64,000 nucleotides of DNA, from contig NC_092602.1 of assembly GCF_047663525.1 (NCBI RefSeq), forward strand, positions 255,501 to 319,500, given 5' to 3'. The stretch comes from Anas platyrhynchos. Taxonomy: Eukaryota; Chordata; Aves; Anseriformes; Anatidae. Each line of letters begins with the position of its first letter. The stretch's first letter is position 1. Positions 44,701-57,600 of the stretch are shown in pieces. A program made the translations under genes and the position numbers. The notes beneath the pieces are model-generated. The model saw nothing but the letters and a program-made list of their open reading frames with translations. It ran no database searches and was not told where the DNA came from.

Positions 44701-47700
44701 TTTTCATTTTTTTTCACTTTTTCTTCTAACTTTATCAAGCTGGTCAACAGATCTTTGCCTCAAAGATTCTTCAAGTGTTGAACCAAAAATAATAGGAATT
44801 TAAGGGATATGTATGAATTAGAATTCCAAAAGAGAAAAACTAAGTGGAATTTTAAGCCTGGATCACAAAGACCAGCACCATCAAGTATCAATCACAATTG
44901 TGGAGTCAACTATTTGGTCCACTCTAAACTAAGTAGTCTGCCTTTTTTTTTTTATTATTTTTTTTTTTGCACAATAAGCTAAAATGGTGGTTACTATCTG
45001 CATGTTTTTCTTCAGGACATTTTAATATGCACAAAATAATTGCACTATTTGCCTTAAGTACTACTTTGTGTATGCAGAAGGGTTTCTCATAACTGGTATG
45101 ATCATTCTATTTCTAATAAACTTGCCAAATATAACTCCTTCCTAAATTACCTGAAGCTTATTCAATAATATGTCAGACATATATGGGAATGGAAATTATG
45201 TTATGGTCATACATAGTCCCAATTATGCATGTAACAGAATAATCAGATACAACGAAAAGTAAATCTTGCTAAAATTCCTTTATGGAAGATTAGGAGTCAT
45301 TAAATATGTCTTAAGTATTCTATTTTTCACAGTGTTTATTAAGCAGTTTCAGAAGACAGTAAAGTTTATATGATCAAGTTGAGCATACATGCATATATCT
45401 TGTCTCTTCTTTCTCATCTCAGATGGATGATCTGCTTTCCAAGACACCATAAACTGTTGTTATTTCTCTGGTAACAGGAAACTAAATTAAGCTATTTTTG
45501 CATGTCCATATTTAGGAAAGTGCTGATCTACCTATGCCTGCACAGAACATAAATGCTGGACATGTTCAGTAAATGTACGAGTAATTTTGGCAATTTGGTA
45601 TATGTGTTGAATCCTGTGCATGTAAAGGAAAAATGGTTAGTCTTCAGTGCTCTCTGGGCATAGAAAGAAGAAAAGTGACCTACTTAGCCAGTCTTCTGGG
45701 CACAGCTATCAAGTGTTATTAAACATGCTGCTGCACGTAGTTTTGGAGCATGCACCTTGTGTAACTTAGTTTCAGATAATGAATTTACTGATTGTGTATC
45801 AACCAACTGTTTTTTTGTTTGTTTTTTGTTTTGTTTTGTTTTTTTCATCTTAGCTCTAGATCTTGTGAAGAAGCTGTTAGTAGTGGATCCGAGCAAACGT
45901 GCTACAATAGAGGAAGCCTTAGACCATCCTTGGCTTCAGGTAGGAATAGACTCTTAACCAAAGTACAGCAAGGCTGGCTTGTTACAGGGATAACTCCTTG
46001 ATGTAAATTCAAAGGCAGTTCAGTAGCCTGAATTTTATGAGGTTTTGTTAATACTGTGTAATTTGCTTCTTTAAGGAAGCAGGCAAACTGTGACTACTCT
46101 GGTCACCAGAGATCTATGCATACCTGATCCTTGTGTCTTAGGCAAATACCATAACAGGGATACAGTGATGGGCAATAAGAGCTTCAGTTCTGTAGCTTCT
46201 TGGGAATAACAACTGTTACCTTAAGTTAGAGCTTCATTCCACCTGTCTGTAGGCTGTCCCTGACAGTAGCCAGCAGAGGAGCAACTGTCACTTGGTGCTT
46301 CTTATGGGCAGGCGCTGCTGCCTGCGGGCCAGCTGACTATACTGTTTCTGCAGGCTGTATTAAGACCAGAGGGATTCTGCTGCCTACTTTCAGACAGAGA
46401 AGAGGGGAACAAAAGGCTGTTTGTCTGTGAATTCTTTGTTTCACTGGCATTGTGAATGACACATAGGAAGAGGAGCCATCAGATCCCAGCTTGTAGGATG
46501 ACATTAGCCCAGATACCATAGCCACAAATTGCCAGGTGAACAACTTCAAACCAGAGTAAGCATCTTGAACAGACTGCTGCAGTGTTTATCAGCTGTAAGC
46601 AAGGTGATCATGCAGTACCTTGCTGTATGTCTTGCTGTAAGACTTTTTTGCAGTGTACAGAGCAAATTTGCTTCTTTGCTCTCTCAACAAATGTTCTCTG
46701 CACCACAAAGATTTTCCTCTCTTCCTGTTCTCTTTTTTTTTTTTCTTCTTGCAATGGCAGCTAGCTCCCCTTCAGTCTTTCGCTGTGCTTGTTTTCTTGG
46801 CTGCTGTCCCTGGCAAAGCCTTTGTTAGCTCTTAACCCCCTCCTATTGCTGCTTTTATAGCATGGTATGCTTTCTATAGCAAGGGAGTATTGCTCAGAAA
46901 TCAACAGCTGGCAGTTTACTGAGACAAAAAATGCAATTGTTTGACAAATGTTTGAAAGTCATTAACTTGTCCTAATTATACTGCTGGGCATCAGGAAATA
47001 GTTCTTGTCATTCCTGGATTTTACTACTGTAATTTTGTGTGTAACTTCTACAGTGGGTCAATCGACTGTAGGTTCTTACATTTTGATTATGATTCTGAGC
47101 AGGGTAGATTATTGTTAAACAATGCTATGCTTATTTTAAGAATCACTGATATGCATAATGGGGAAGGGGAAATATGATAGTGATTTTGATGAGTTAAGAC
47201 TGAGATATATAAACTTAGCATCTTGACTATATATTCCCTTTAGGGGCAGCTCTTGCTGCTATGTTTGATTTTTGAAGACAGGACAAAAAATTTTATAAGA
47301 CATCATACTCACAAATCCAATTGTCATCCAGCATTCAAATGCCATTCTTTAAGCTGTTTCCCTTCATGATCCCTTACTATCAGTTATTTATAGGTAATGT
47401 ACACTGCCTGCTTGGAAGGCCAACATTCAATATGTTCAGTTCTACATATCACACACCTTGAATACTACCACCAAAAAAGCTGCTTACATCCTGTTACTGC
47501 AATTAGTAAGAAGGAGCTACTGGCTCCCCACTCCCTCTTGTGTTGTCTGTAAGTATTGTCTTATGAAGTGTGAAAAAAATCCACAAGATTCATGCTTTGT
47601 GTGCAGCTAATGCATATTAGCCTCCTCTAGTGATTTGGGGTCCACTAGAGAATTTTTCAGATATTATAACTTGGACCCATGGGTTGGACCCAATGATCTT

Positions 47701-50700
47701 TGTCCCTTCCAACGCCTTCAATTCTGTGATTCTGTGATAAGTATGCATGTTCTCAAAACAAAACATCATTTCTACAGCTCTATTTAAACCAGTACTGTTT
47801 TCAAATTAGTGTTTTAATACCTGTGCTGTTTACTCCATTCTTCATTTAAACCTAAAACTTTAAAACTTAGTGGGCCACTTAAACCTGAGTACTATTCAGT
47901 GGATATATTTTACCTGTATTTACATGAGTCATCTGAGGTCCCAGCTATAACTTCACTGAAGTCCATGTCAACCAAGTAGGTACTTCTTAATAAAACATAC
48001 TTGAAAGGCATACAATCAATTAATTGCTGTGTCTGCCTCTGTGTTACTGCAATCTTGTGAAAGGTTCAAGATTATTTTGGTTGTTTGCTGAAAAAAAGCT
48101 CAGGTGTTTGTTGTGTAAGTGAAAAAAATATCTTGACTATCAACTCAGAGGTAGCCACAGTCAAAACGTGACACTGAAAATAGGTAAGTCCAAATTCGGT
48201 GTAGAATAAATTGGATGTTCACATCAAAATCCTTCTGTACTGCTTAAGAATGTAATTGAACCAAAAAAGGAGATATTGCAATACTCCATAGACTAGAATA
48301 AGAATCCACCTCCATTCTTTCCTTCCACCCAAAAAATGGTTAAAATTTTTGAAACCCTTAGAAGCTAGATGTTCCTTATTTCTAATTGTGCCTCTACCAG
48401 TGAACATCCCATTCACTTCTCTTTGAGTCCCCCAGTCTTTGCTGTCATTATGGGACAAAGTTATAACACCTTTTATCTTCAGTCAGTCATTTAGAATAAA
48501 TGTCTGTTTTTGGTTCCAGATCAGTTGTTCAGCTGGTGAACCTACAGTCACTGTTCAAAAGCTCAGCCACAGGAAATGATCTGTATTATATGACTATGAG
48601 CAGCTTACTTCATTTAGTCCCAGGAAAGGTTTCAAGACCTGATTCAGCTTTGGAAGTCTGATTTAGGGTTTGCAGGTAATCCATAGTAACCATTCAAATA
48701 AAATTCCTGCTGGAGAAATTGCTGAAACCAGAGAATGAGACTTTATTTTTAGAGCAGGGAGTATACAATGTCAAATAAAAGTCTTTTTTTTTTTTTTCCA
48801 CCGATTTCCTGTTTCCCTGAGGTTGCCCAACACAGACTAAGAACACCTCTGGTCACTGGCTGCTGAACCAGAATGAATCTATATGCTGCCTTTTCCTCTT
48901 GAAATACATCTGACTTTCCGCTAAACTAACTTAAGAAATGATTTGTGATAGCCTTCTTTACCTCATGCTGTCCTTTCTTCCCCTTAATGCTTCTGCAGTC
49001 AGACCTGTTCATGCACAAGTGAGACTAATGACATCCCTGAGTCTACTTCGCTCCAAGTGCATCTCCCACTTGCCCTCCCCAAACAGCAGCTGCTGGTTTA
49101 CCACTTCTGGTAAATAAACTGTATTGTCTAGTGAACTTGTCACAATAGGGAACGGTGTAGCAATACGTATGCTCTATGAATAATGTAACAGTTGACAGTA
49201 ACAATTTTGATTTTTAAAAGTGAAACTTTCCATTTGCAACATTTAATATGTTATATGGACTTAGGGTAGAGGTGACAGTGGAGTGCTTCTAATGTAACGT
49301 TTTGTTTGAAAGTTGTTGTTTTAGTATGGGTATTTTAGCTGGTTCTTCTCTTAGTGTATACAACTTTTTTTCGGAGGAGTGGAGGTTCAGATGTGGTTAA
49401 AAACTACCCAAATCCAAAATACCGATGATGCTAAGCTGGTGGAAATGAAAATACTGTGTTAGAAAGGGAAATTGTCATGAGAACAGCATGTAAGACTATA
49501 GGCAAAATTCTTGTTTTTCAAGAGCAAGGAACTTGGTTTCGGGGAAAGCAAGGTCTCAAGTCCTGATAAAAGCCTCTTTTGATAAGGCTGACTAGTAAAT
49601 TACCTGCACAAACTCCTAGCCTGTACATTCTATTCTTTCAGTGTTGTTACACTTCATTGAATGACATTGTATGTTCAGTTTTAGCTTGACTAGTATTAGC
49701 TAAGTAGTTACTAAGGGAAACTACTTCTTTGTAGAACTACAGAACTATTTTTTTTCTTACCAGCACTGTATGTAAACCACCTGTTCAAAATGGTACTCTG
49801 GGGCAAGTTAGGATGATGTTTATTTTGGGGAAGTGGGAGGGAGGAGGGGAGGTTGGATCAAAGTTTGATAGTAACTATTGAAGGTCCTTGAGAGTGTTTA
49901 TTCTTGAGAATTCCTCTTGGGTAGAACATCTTTTCTAGAAATTGCACGTTCCAAGTTTTACTTGGGTAATAAAGCTGATGTTTCAAACGACCAGTGTCCT
50001 GATCATACATAATGTAATTGCTGCAAAATTAGTGTTACTTCATTCTATATCACATTTGTGTTCAATTTAGGATAGTCATCACTTGCTTTTGATCAGACTT
50101 TTGTCTGAAACCTTAGAATACCGGAGGAATTGACACAACACTGTTGCAATGTTTTTGTAGTAATCTGGGACTGTCATTACAGATCCTTTCTCCTAGCACT
50201 ATATGATGATTATTATTTTTAAATGATGAGGAAAAAAGTTACTCTCTTGTTTTCATTACTTATTCATTCATCCCTTAATTGCTGATCCACCTTAAATATT
50301 CCATATATTACTTAGGTTTACTGCTTATTTTTTTCCGCAGGATGAGAATATGAAGAATACATTTCAACAGCTACTTGCTCAGACAAATGCCACTATGAAT
50401 CCACCGCAAACATCAAAAATGGTATGTACAACAGATTATTTGAAGATTAATACCTGATGCATAGAGAAACTAGATTTGAAAGTAATCTGTAATAAGAAAA
50501 ACAGAAAAAATGGAGAACTTACTACAGAGGTGTGCATTTTGACTTTATGTAGTGGTCTGCTAATTGTCTCACTTGCTTTCTGAATAGAAGCAACTGACTT
50601 TTGTGCTTTGGCAAAATACTTTGAATTGAAAGAACAGTATCTTAAGCTGTAAAGGATTATTTGTATATTTAAAATTAAACACATGAACATGTATATTTTG

Positions 50701-51138
50701 ATGGATTCAATTTATGAACATTTAATATTCAAAGAAAAATTCTCATGTTAATGAAAGCTTAGAAATGGTATTGTAACATTTGTTACAAGACACTAATTAG
50801 CACTGTTTTAAATAGTAGTTAAAGGTAAATTTGGGGGCAGTCGAGGCAGGAAATAGAATAAGGTCAGTGTCTTATGTGAGAAAGATCACATATTAGATCA
50901 TTGTAGAGAAACATTTAGTCTTGCTGCTGTTTTGGCTACAGGAGGGAGATTTTATCCAGCATCTGTAATTATGTAGCAGATACAACAGTCGGACTCTGTC
51001 TTACCTGATTAATGTAGCCATCCTGCTGCATTTTTCTTTTAGTCGGCCACAACGAGAAAGCGTCTGCATGAAAATGAAGATGACTCTATCTCACCTAAGC
51101 GTGCTGTTGCTTCTACATCATTTCAGAAAATGAGGTGA
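32774..51138 (+). CDS. CHEK2: Checkpoint kinase 2 (CHK2), fourteen coding exons
   Basis: Coding exons: 32774-33023, 33570-33694, 33958-34105, 34919-35009, 37126-37234, 39091-39144, 39908-39969, 40476-40575, 42806-42892, 43921-44084, 44314-44429, 45854-45939, 50341-50421, 51043-51138; 1569 bases, 522 aa (human 543). The N-terminal SQ/TQ cluster has five sites; TQ at 50-51 (VPTQELP) corresponds to ATM target T68. The FHA domain shows FGRD (92-95), SKKH (117-120) and NGTFIN (143-148). The kinase shows GSGACGEV (204-211), VAVK with Lys226, HRDLKPEN (322-329), DFG (345-347) and a T-loop with Thr360 and Thr364 (human T383, T387). A bipartite basic signal (TRKR...PKR) ends the protein. CHK2 phosphorylates p53, CDC25 and BRCA1 after DNA breaks. 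The start matches human MSRE. A CR1 and an older fragment lie in introns only. Confidence 0.97.
35010..37125 (+). other. CHEK2: CHEK2 intron between exons 35009 and 37126
   Basis: A 2.1 kb AT-rich intron. I see no exon, repeat family or RNA gene. Short open frames on both strands have no recognisable product. Confidence 0.5.
37235..39090 (+). other. CHEK2: CHEK2 intron with an unexplained 78-codon frame
   Basis: A 1.9 kb intron. A plus-strand frame at 38091-38327 starts with ATG, ends in VVQD and has a varied amino-acid composition, but matches no family I know. It has no obvious flanking splice sites. The rest is AT-rich, with a short self-complementary stretch of TTTAAATTTT-type words at 38450-38500. 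Confidence 0.45.
40925..41794 (+). mobile_element. Young CR1 LINE, 5'-truncated, in CHEK2 intron
   Basis: About 870 bases in the same direction as CHEK2, between the exons ending at 40575 and starting at 42806. An unbroken frame at 40924-41703 (259 codons) encodes the C-terminal part of the CR1 ORF2 reverse transcriptase, with motifs such as [46 protein letters not shown] and [20 protein letters not shown]. After the stop come the short 3'UTR and three ATTCTGTG-type tail units ending near 41794. The lack of stops in a dead-on-arrival copy suggests recent insertion. The N-terminal RT and endonuclease are missing, so it cannot move by itself. Confidence 0.95.
41846..41912 (+). mobile_element. 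Short old CR1 fragment next to the young CR1
   Basis: GAGGGCCATGAAAATGATCA followed by GAAGGCTGGTGTACCTCTCC resembles the internal CR1 stretch usually read as agggccacgaagatgatcagagggctgg. It is degraded and lacks a tail, and lies about 50 bases after the young element. Confidence 0.5.
42893..43920 (+). other. CHEK2: CHEK2 intron before the activation-loop exon
   Basis: A 1.0 kb intron between 42892 and 43921. Apart from the CR1 tail at 43708-43794 I see only AT-rich DNA. Confidence 0.5.
43708..43794 (+). mobile_element. Old CR1 3' tail in CHEK2 intron
   Basis: GGCTTAGTGATGGGACTTAG, then ACTAGGTGATCTTGAAGGTC and a closing TGATTCTAT. It is a diverged 3' end of a CR1 of a different subfamily from the copies at 23.5 and 41.5 kb. 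It ends about 125 bases before the exon at 43921. Confidence 0.8.
45940..50340 (+). other. CHEK2: CHEK2 largest intron (4.4 kb)
   Basis: It separates the last kinase-domain exon from the C-terminal exons. The only repeat recognised is the CR1 tail at 47680-47738. Small open frames (for example 46529-46828) have no recognisable product. T runs occur near 46733 and 48785. Confidence 0.55.
47680..47738 (+). mobile_element. CR1 3' tail fragment in CHEK2 intron
   Basis: GGGTTGGACCCAATGATCTT, then TGTCCCTTCCAAC and two ATTCTGTG units. Only about 60 bases of the 3' end remain; plus orientation. Confidence 0.85.
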
Positions 51139-51260
51139 AAAAAGTGACTTAACTATTGCTTTATTTTATGGAAAGCAGAATTTTTATTTTTAATAAATCT
51201 TATTGATTGAATAACTATTGAAAATGCAATTAATAAATAAAAGTAACTTTGTAAGACTGA
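51139..51260 (+). terminator. CHEK2: CHEK2 3'UTR and poly(A) signals
   Basis: AATAAA occurs at 51192-51197, 51232-51237 and 51236-51241, 54-100 bases after the stop, so the 3'UTR is short. T/GT-rich DNA follows near 51242-51280. Confidence 0.75.
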
Positions 51261-53280
51261 AGTGATTACTGTGTGTGCATGAGAATTTACACAGTCATCT
51301 CCAGTTCATCTAGCTGTCTGATTCAAAGCATGTATCAGAAAAATTTGTATGTTTCTTGAACAAAGTAAGGAAAAAACTTAGGCTAGTTTCATTACTACAT
51401 ATACTCTTATATTCTTCTGTTCAAATATCTAGCTTAGGTGTGAAGATAATGCTTAGTCCTCACAGATGAAACAGGAATAATAAGTCTGAGGTTTTGCCTT
51501 AGCCATAGTATTACTTGATACAAAATGCTGCTCACAAACTTCTCAGGGAACTTATAAATAAGAAATTCACTATGAGAAGGACTGTAAGTAGAATAATTGT
51601 ATTCCTTACTATGACTATATGTGCTATAACATTTTTTTCCATGCATCTGTCCTGAAAACCATTAGGGATTCATTTTGTCATATCTTACTCTGTTTTGATG
51701 TAAAACTACTGATGGAGATTGAGGGTCTCTGGAAGTTAGATAAAGCTAAATACCGGGCTGACAGATTCAACGGCATTCTGTTCTGTGAAGTGGTTGTTAG
51801 GCTTTCAAAGCGAAGGTTATCATCTGCATGTACTTGCTACCCAGTTTCTTGAAAAATATATTATTATGTTTATTTATCTTAGGATGGACTGAATAAGAGG
51901 ACATATGATATCCATCTTCCTTACATTATTTGATAAGTTCCTGCAAGAGAAGAACAATGAATCGGACAGAGAGAAAATCTTTAATTTTCTTCTATGAAGT
52001 GAAAAAGGTTTCAGACTGTGTGCCTATTGACAAAGGATATTAATTTCATTATACTATTCATCATATTAATTTAATCATATAATTCAATAATTTAATCATA
52101 TAATTTCATCATATAATTCAGTAATCTCTCATTAATTTCATGAGGGAATAATTTAATAACTTTGTCCTAAAACATGCGTTTTATGATTAGAGGCATTTAA
52201 TGTACATGGATTAGGAAAGAATAAAGCCTAATTCATTTTAAAATAAAACACTGTCAAGTATGAATTAAGATTTTTCATGAGGCGAGTTTTCCCTTTTGTG
52301 CGAGATTTTGTGGTTTTGAGATATTTGTTATTGGTCATTTTTAATGGTAGGATGGCAGTTCTTGTGCACTTCTGTTTTTATTAATGAGCCAGGTGGAGGA
52401 ACACCCATGGGCATCCAGGTGAAAATTCAATCGGATCCAATCCAGATGCACAGAGACATGCACTTCTCTTGTTTCAACTGTCTCCCAGTGAATTAACTTT
52501 CCGCACATGTATGACTGATTGCACATTCTGAAAGTGTTGTGGTACTTACTGTTGCTAGTAAAAGGGAATAGTTCCATTTGCTAGGTAAAATGGCGATGAA
52601 GGACTCAATATGTTTGGTCTAGGTCTGGTATACTGTAAAAGCAAATACATTTGGAGCTTGGCTACCAATGAGTTTAAGAAGACCTGCATCATTACAGACC
52701 AGAAGATAATCCTCTAGCTACTCTACACAGTGAGTTAACTGTAATCTGTATTCAGCTAGAAATCTGAAATTTCTAAAATTGATTCCTCCATATATTCCAT
52801 CCCACTGGTTAGATTATTTTTATTATTTTTAATTGTTTTGCTTGGATCTTTTCCCTGGGTCCTAAGACCTGCTTTCCAAAGAAATCTTAATTTTCATCTT
52901 GCTCATTTGAAGTCAAACCTTTAAGCCTATGGCGATGTGACATCATTTTACTGCAGAAAGCTTTGAAGTTTCAGACTCTTACATTTTTCATGAAATTGTG
53001 TGAAAGCCGTTACTGAGTTCCACTGTGCTAGAGGTGGCATCAAGTTTTCACTTAGTCAAGAAGTATTCCCACCCACCCCTTCTGAGCAGGGTAGTCCAGG
53101 GTCTTTGTACAGGTCGTATTTGCAGCATCTTCAGTGTAAACTCTTTACCTGTTCACTTCAACAGGCACGGGTCTACAGCGTTTGGAAGGCTTTGGATTAG
53201 ATACTGGTTCTATAAATATGAGAAGGCAAGGGATGTACCTAGCGGTGCCTGGTAAGAGCAATGCCGTTAGTGACCAGTCT
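51261..53280. other. Intergenic DNA between CHEK2 and TTC28
   Basis: About 2 kb between tandem genes. It is AT-rich, with an imperfect tandem repeat at 52038-52155. No exon or mobile element was recognised. GC content rises sharply after about 53280, where the TTC28 island starts. Confidence 0.6.
52038..52155. repeat. AT-rich imperfect tandem repeat
   Basis: Repeated versions of AATTTAATCATATAATTCA, with unit length about 18-21 and small differences between copies, interspersed with TTAATTTCAT words. Confidence 0.7.
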
Positions 53281-54640
53281 CTGTACTGGACGTTTGGAGG
53301 TACGACGTGGAGCGCCATCAAACACAGCCTTGGTGCTAAGGCTGCCGCCGCCTTTACGAGGTCGTCCCCCGCCTTCGCGGCCGTAAAAAAGCGTTGAGCG
53401 GACGTTCTCTGTGAACGGGGGCCTGGAGTCGTTCGTAGGGTGAGCGGACGGGGCTGCCTGCCTGCTTACCTTTCTTCTTCGGCCTGCGTGGCCCGGGGGG
53501 AGGCCGGGCTCGCCCTGCGTTCCGCGGGGCCTCCGGCGGAGTTGCGGCCCGGGCTGCCTCGAGCGGGAGCGGGAGCGGGAGCGGGCCGCAGCCGCGTGTC
53601 CCGCCCCGGGCGGGAGGCCTCGGCCGGGCCGGGCTGGGCTCCCGCCGGGGGCTGGCGCAGGACGTCCGGCCCGGGGACGCGCCGGAGCGGCCCCTGGCGC
53701 CGTCGGGCGGGGGGCGTCCGGGGTCCGGCCGGAGCCCAGCCCCGGGGGCGGGGCCGGGGACAGTGCGGTTCCCCTCGGAGTCGGGGCCCGGAACGTGGCG
53801 CCGCGGGCCGGGCGGCTGGGGCGGGATCGGCCCGGCGGGGGGGGGGGCGGCGGCGGCCCCCAAAGGAGGCGGAGGAGGAGCCGGAGCGCGATGGAGCAAC
53901 AGGCGCCGCCGTCCGCCCCGCCGGGGGCCGTAGCGGGGGGCCGGGCTCGGCGGCGGCGGGAGCGGGACGCGGAGCCTCTGCGGGTGAGTTGAAGCCGGGC
54001 CGGCGGCAGCGGGAGCGGCCCCTGGGCCCGGCCGGCCGTCTCCCTCCCGCCTCCTCGGCCGCCTGGCGGCACGGAGGGCGGGCCGGGCGCGGTCCGTGCC
54101 TGCGGGCGTCGGGGGGAAGTTGCGGGGCGCGGGCGGGAGCAGCCTCGGCTCCGGCGTTTGCCGCTAGCGGCGCCGCGCCCGCGGGGCCGGCGGCGAGGTG
54201 AGGAGCGGGGCAGGGCGGCGGCGGGCGGGGCGGCTTCCCCCGGCCGGGCGGACGTGCCGAGGGGGAAGCGGCGGCGGCCGGCGGGTGCCCGCGGTGGGGG
54301 CGGAGGGGCTCTGGAGCCGTAAGGCCTCGGGTATGGCCGCGGTCGCCTTGCCGAGCGCTCGTCGCGTTTCGCCCTGGACTTTCTGCGGAGCTGAGAGCGG
54401 CGCCTCCTGGCTCCGAGCCCCCCGTCTCGGCCGGCGGGGCCCGCGCCGCCCCCCGGCCCCGCCGCCGGCACGGAGCGGCCCCGCGGGCCGGGGGGGGGGG
54501 GCTCGGCGGGCGCCCGTCCGGCTGCGGTGCCGGCAGCGGCAGAGCGCCGTGGTCGCCGGTGCGGCGCGAGGTTAACGGAGGCGAAGTGCCCGGGCGCTGC
54601 TCACGTGCGGCCCGCTGCTTCCACACGCGTGTTGTAGCGT
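53280..54640. promoter_or_regulatory. TTC28: CpG island and promoter of TTC28
   Basis: About 1.3 kb of extreme GC content surrounds TTC28 exon 1. Notable words are a GGGAGC tandem run at about 53560-53583 and a ten-G run leading into CGG repeats just upstream of the ATG (about 53838-53857). In human an antisense RNA arises from this promoter; I cannot tell from sequence whether one exists here. Very long frames on both strands (for example 53239-54471, 53466-54626) are GC artefacts. Confidence 0.8.
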
Positions 54641-57600
54641 GGAGCTCGCTGGAGCGTGCAGCTCTGTGGACGACAGCACGGGCATCAGCGTGAACGTTAC
54701 GTTCTCGGTGGTCTCTCGGATAAGCAAGAACTGAGCTTGTTTTGAAACTGGAAAACTTTTTTTGCTAAGTGCGTCAGTTGCGTGTTTGTAGCACAGCAGA
54801 GCTTATCACCCCGATGGAACTCATGATACAGACATTGTCAGTCTCAACTGGACGTGCCAGGTAGTGAAAAAATGGTCAGTAACTTGATTATACAGGCTTT
54901 GCTATGGACAGCATTGGGAATCAGGAGGCGCATCTTGGATGCAGTTATGTTTGTTGACTGGAATACTGATCGGTGGTTAAGGTTAAAATGCCCCTGCCTG
55001 CAGCCTGTGCTCCCATAGTTTGATGTTGCAGCCATAGGATGACTTGGTCATCTCTAGTAAGCCAAGAGTTGAAGTGTCTGGGTTTCTATAGCTTTTCGTC
55101 CTTCTTTATTAGGAGCTGTTCATGTTTATCCTTGGATGTCTTTTTATTTCTCTTAGAGGTACTGCACAGTCTTAGACAGTGTCATTCCTCTTGTGCTTTC
55201 TTCTGACACTGAACAGGAGCTCCTCAGGTGCTAACAAAAATCCTTTATAGGTTCTTTGAAAAGAGCTTTTTGATAAATGGGTAGATGATCTATTCTTAAA
55301 TATTGATTTATTATTTTTTTTTTAAGCAGTAGGTTTAGAAATTTTCACTTTCTTATATTTTTTGGTCTGATATAAAGACACAGGTATGTGTTTTTTGAAG
55401 TGCCACGTCATACTAGTGTATATGACTACTGATTATTTTTAGTGACAGCACAGTTAATGATTGTTATTACTGATCCATTGTACTATCTAAACCTTAGTTT
55501 TCTAGAGGTGAAATCTTCTGCTGCAGTAGGATCAGTCTGCATGTATATTTCTGCTAAATACTGATCAAGCCATGTTTCCTGGCTTCTTCACTGTATTTTG
55601 CCATGTTATCACCCTCTTGCCTTTACCTAAATGCCAGTTACTAACATTCCTACCGGGTAGGTCACTGGTGATAGGAATGCTGTAACAAGAGACTGAAGGT
55701 AAAGTGCCTGCTTGCCCATAGGTGAGTGAGCGTTTTTATCGATGTGCTTACAAACGTGTATTGGTAAGTGGCTTGTGTCTACTCAGAGAAGAAAGCAGTC
55801 ATGCTGCAGCAGTTGAATGACTTGTTGCAGATGACAAAATCCTGGGAGGGTGTATACTTGCTTCTATACCAGCTCCTCCTGAAGTGTCTCTCCTGTTCAG
55901 ACCTGGCTTTTGCTTCTTGTTGATTTATCTATTCGTCATTAGTGTGTCTGTCTGCCTGTGGCTAGCTGACAGTTCAGACTCCTCACTAATAATGAAATTT
56001 ACAATTCAGTTCTTATTCACAATTCAAGATTTTATGCTCCCTTTAGCTTGTATTCAATCTTTTTCTTAAGTTAATGGTAGCTCATTTGGGTAGCCATAGG
56101 TGCTTCTTTGACCCTAGGAGGTCAACTTTTATTACTTTTCTGTGTGTCAGTGTCATATTCACTATCTCTTATTAAGAAAATGGGCTCCTTTCTGCTTTAA
56201 TTTCTCTTCTTTGTCTTAGTTTTTCTATTACTATCTATATTCTCTGTACTGTCTTCACTCTGTTTCTGCTATTCTTTAAGAACTTCCACACTTTCACGTT
56301 CTTCCTTCTAAAAGATTGACAGTAACATACTTTATGTAGATGCTGAAAGGATTCTGTCCCTTACCTATAAGATGAATATCTACTGAGATTTGTAGGGACC
56401 TGTAAAATTTGTACTTCTGAGTTTGTTTTAGGCTTTCAGCATGCTCAGACACAAAAGTGAATTTGCATTCATTGATTTACTTCTGAAGGTTATCACTGAA
56501 ACCAGTGAAGCTAGAACCCTAAGTATTCCCTACTCCGTTTGTCTGTTGTGCAAACTGCATAAATGGACTGTGCAAGGCAGATGTTGCCTATGTCCTGTAT
56601 GTTTCGCATTATTGTGCTACAGTTTCAGTAAATATATGCTATGTTCCAGCTGCTTTTATAGTGGAAGTATTCTGAATATACAAAACTTTATAATATCTAC
56701 GTCTTATTGCTAGAATATTTTTTTTTTTCCTTCTAGCATTTTCTGAGTTAAAATATTTGTATTAAGTTTAATAAGCTATTCAGTATTTTAGTTCCTTAAA
56801 TATGCTTAATGGAAAAGTTTGTAGAGCGAGAGTAACTGGTGATTTATATGAGGAAAGCTGACTTTTCAAATTTCATGACAAAGTACCACAAGAACAAAAT
56901 CAAATATAGCAATCCTGCTTATCATTAGTAACAAACGATATGAATTTACTGAACGTTCAAGATACATATGTAATCTGGTGTTCAGTAGCTTTCTATGAAT
57001 TTCTTTCATGTTCTTAATTACTTCTTTTTTTTGAGTCTATTATCAGTATTGTTCTTTGTAACACCTAGGTTGATTCTGTGTTTTAACTATACCACATGTA
57101 TAAGTTTTACTTCATTTGTTTTTCTTTTATCTTCTGCCTGTTTGACGCCTCTCTGTTCCTGTAAGGAATAGTGGATAATTGTTCCCTTTAACTTTGCTAT
57201 ACTTTTCTTCATTTTATAGACCTATGACTTGCTTTTTTCAATTCTTTTTTAAGTTTTGTAGTCTTAGACTCTCTGTATTTGGAGATTCATCCACATCTGG
57301 TTATCTGTTACCCATCTCCTACCTTTTCTGCTTATGTACTTTCATGTTCTTGTCCCGTGGTGGTGGGAACCAAACTGCAAATGGTATTTAAAATGCAGTT
57401 CTTTCTACAGATTTAGAATGTCACAATTGTTTCCTCTTTCTTCTTTCTTTTACTGCTCTTTTTGACTGGTCACGACTACTGAGACTTTCTTTCCTTGAGA
57501 ATTTTTCAGAGGTGTCTAGAAAGTCTTTTGTGAGGGATACGGGTAGATTTAGAGCCAGTTATTGCAATAACAGCTAAGGATTTTTTCTTCCATCACTTTG

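Noticed and set aside
53239-54626. Antisense frames of 410 and 386 codons at TTC28
   Set aside because: GC artefact composed mainly of Pro, Arg, Gly and Ala. An antisense noncoding RNA is possible but not shown by sequence.
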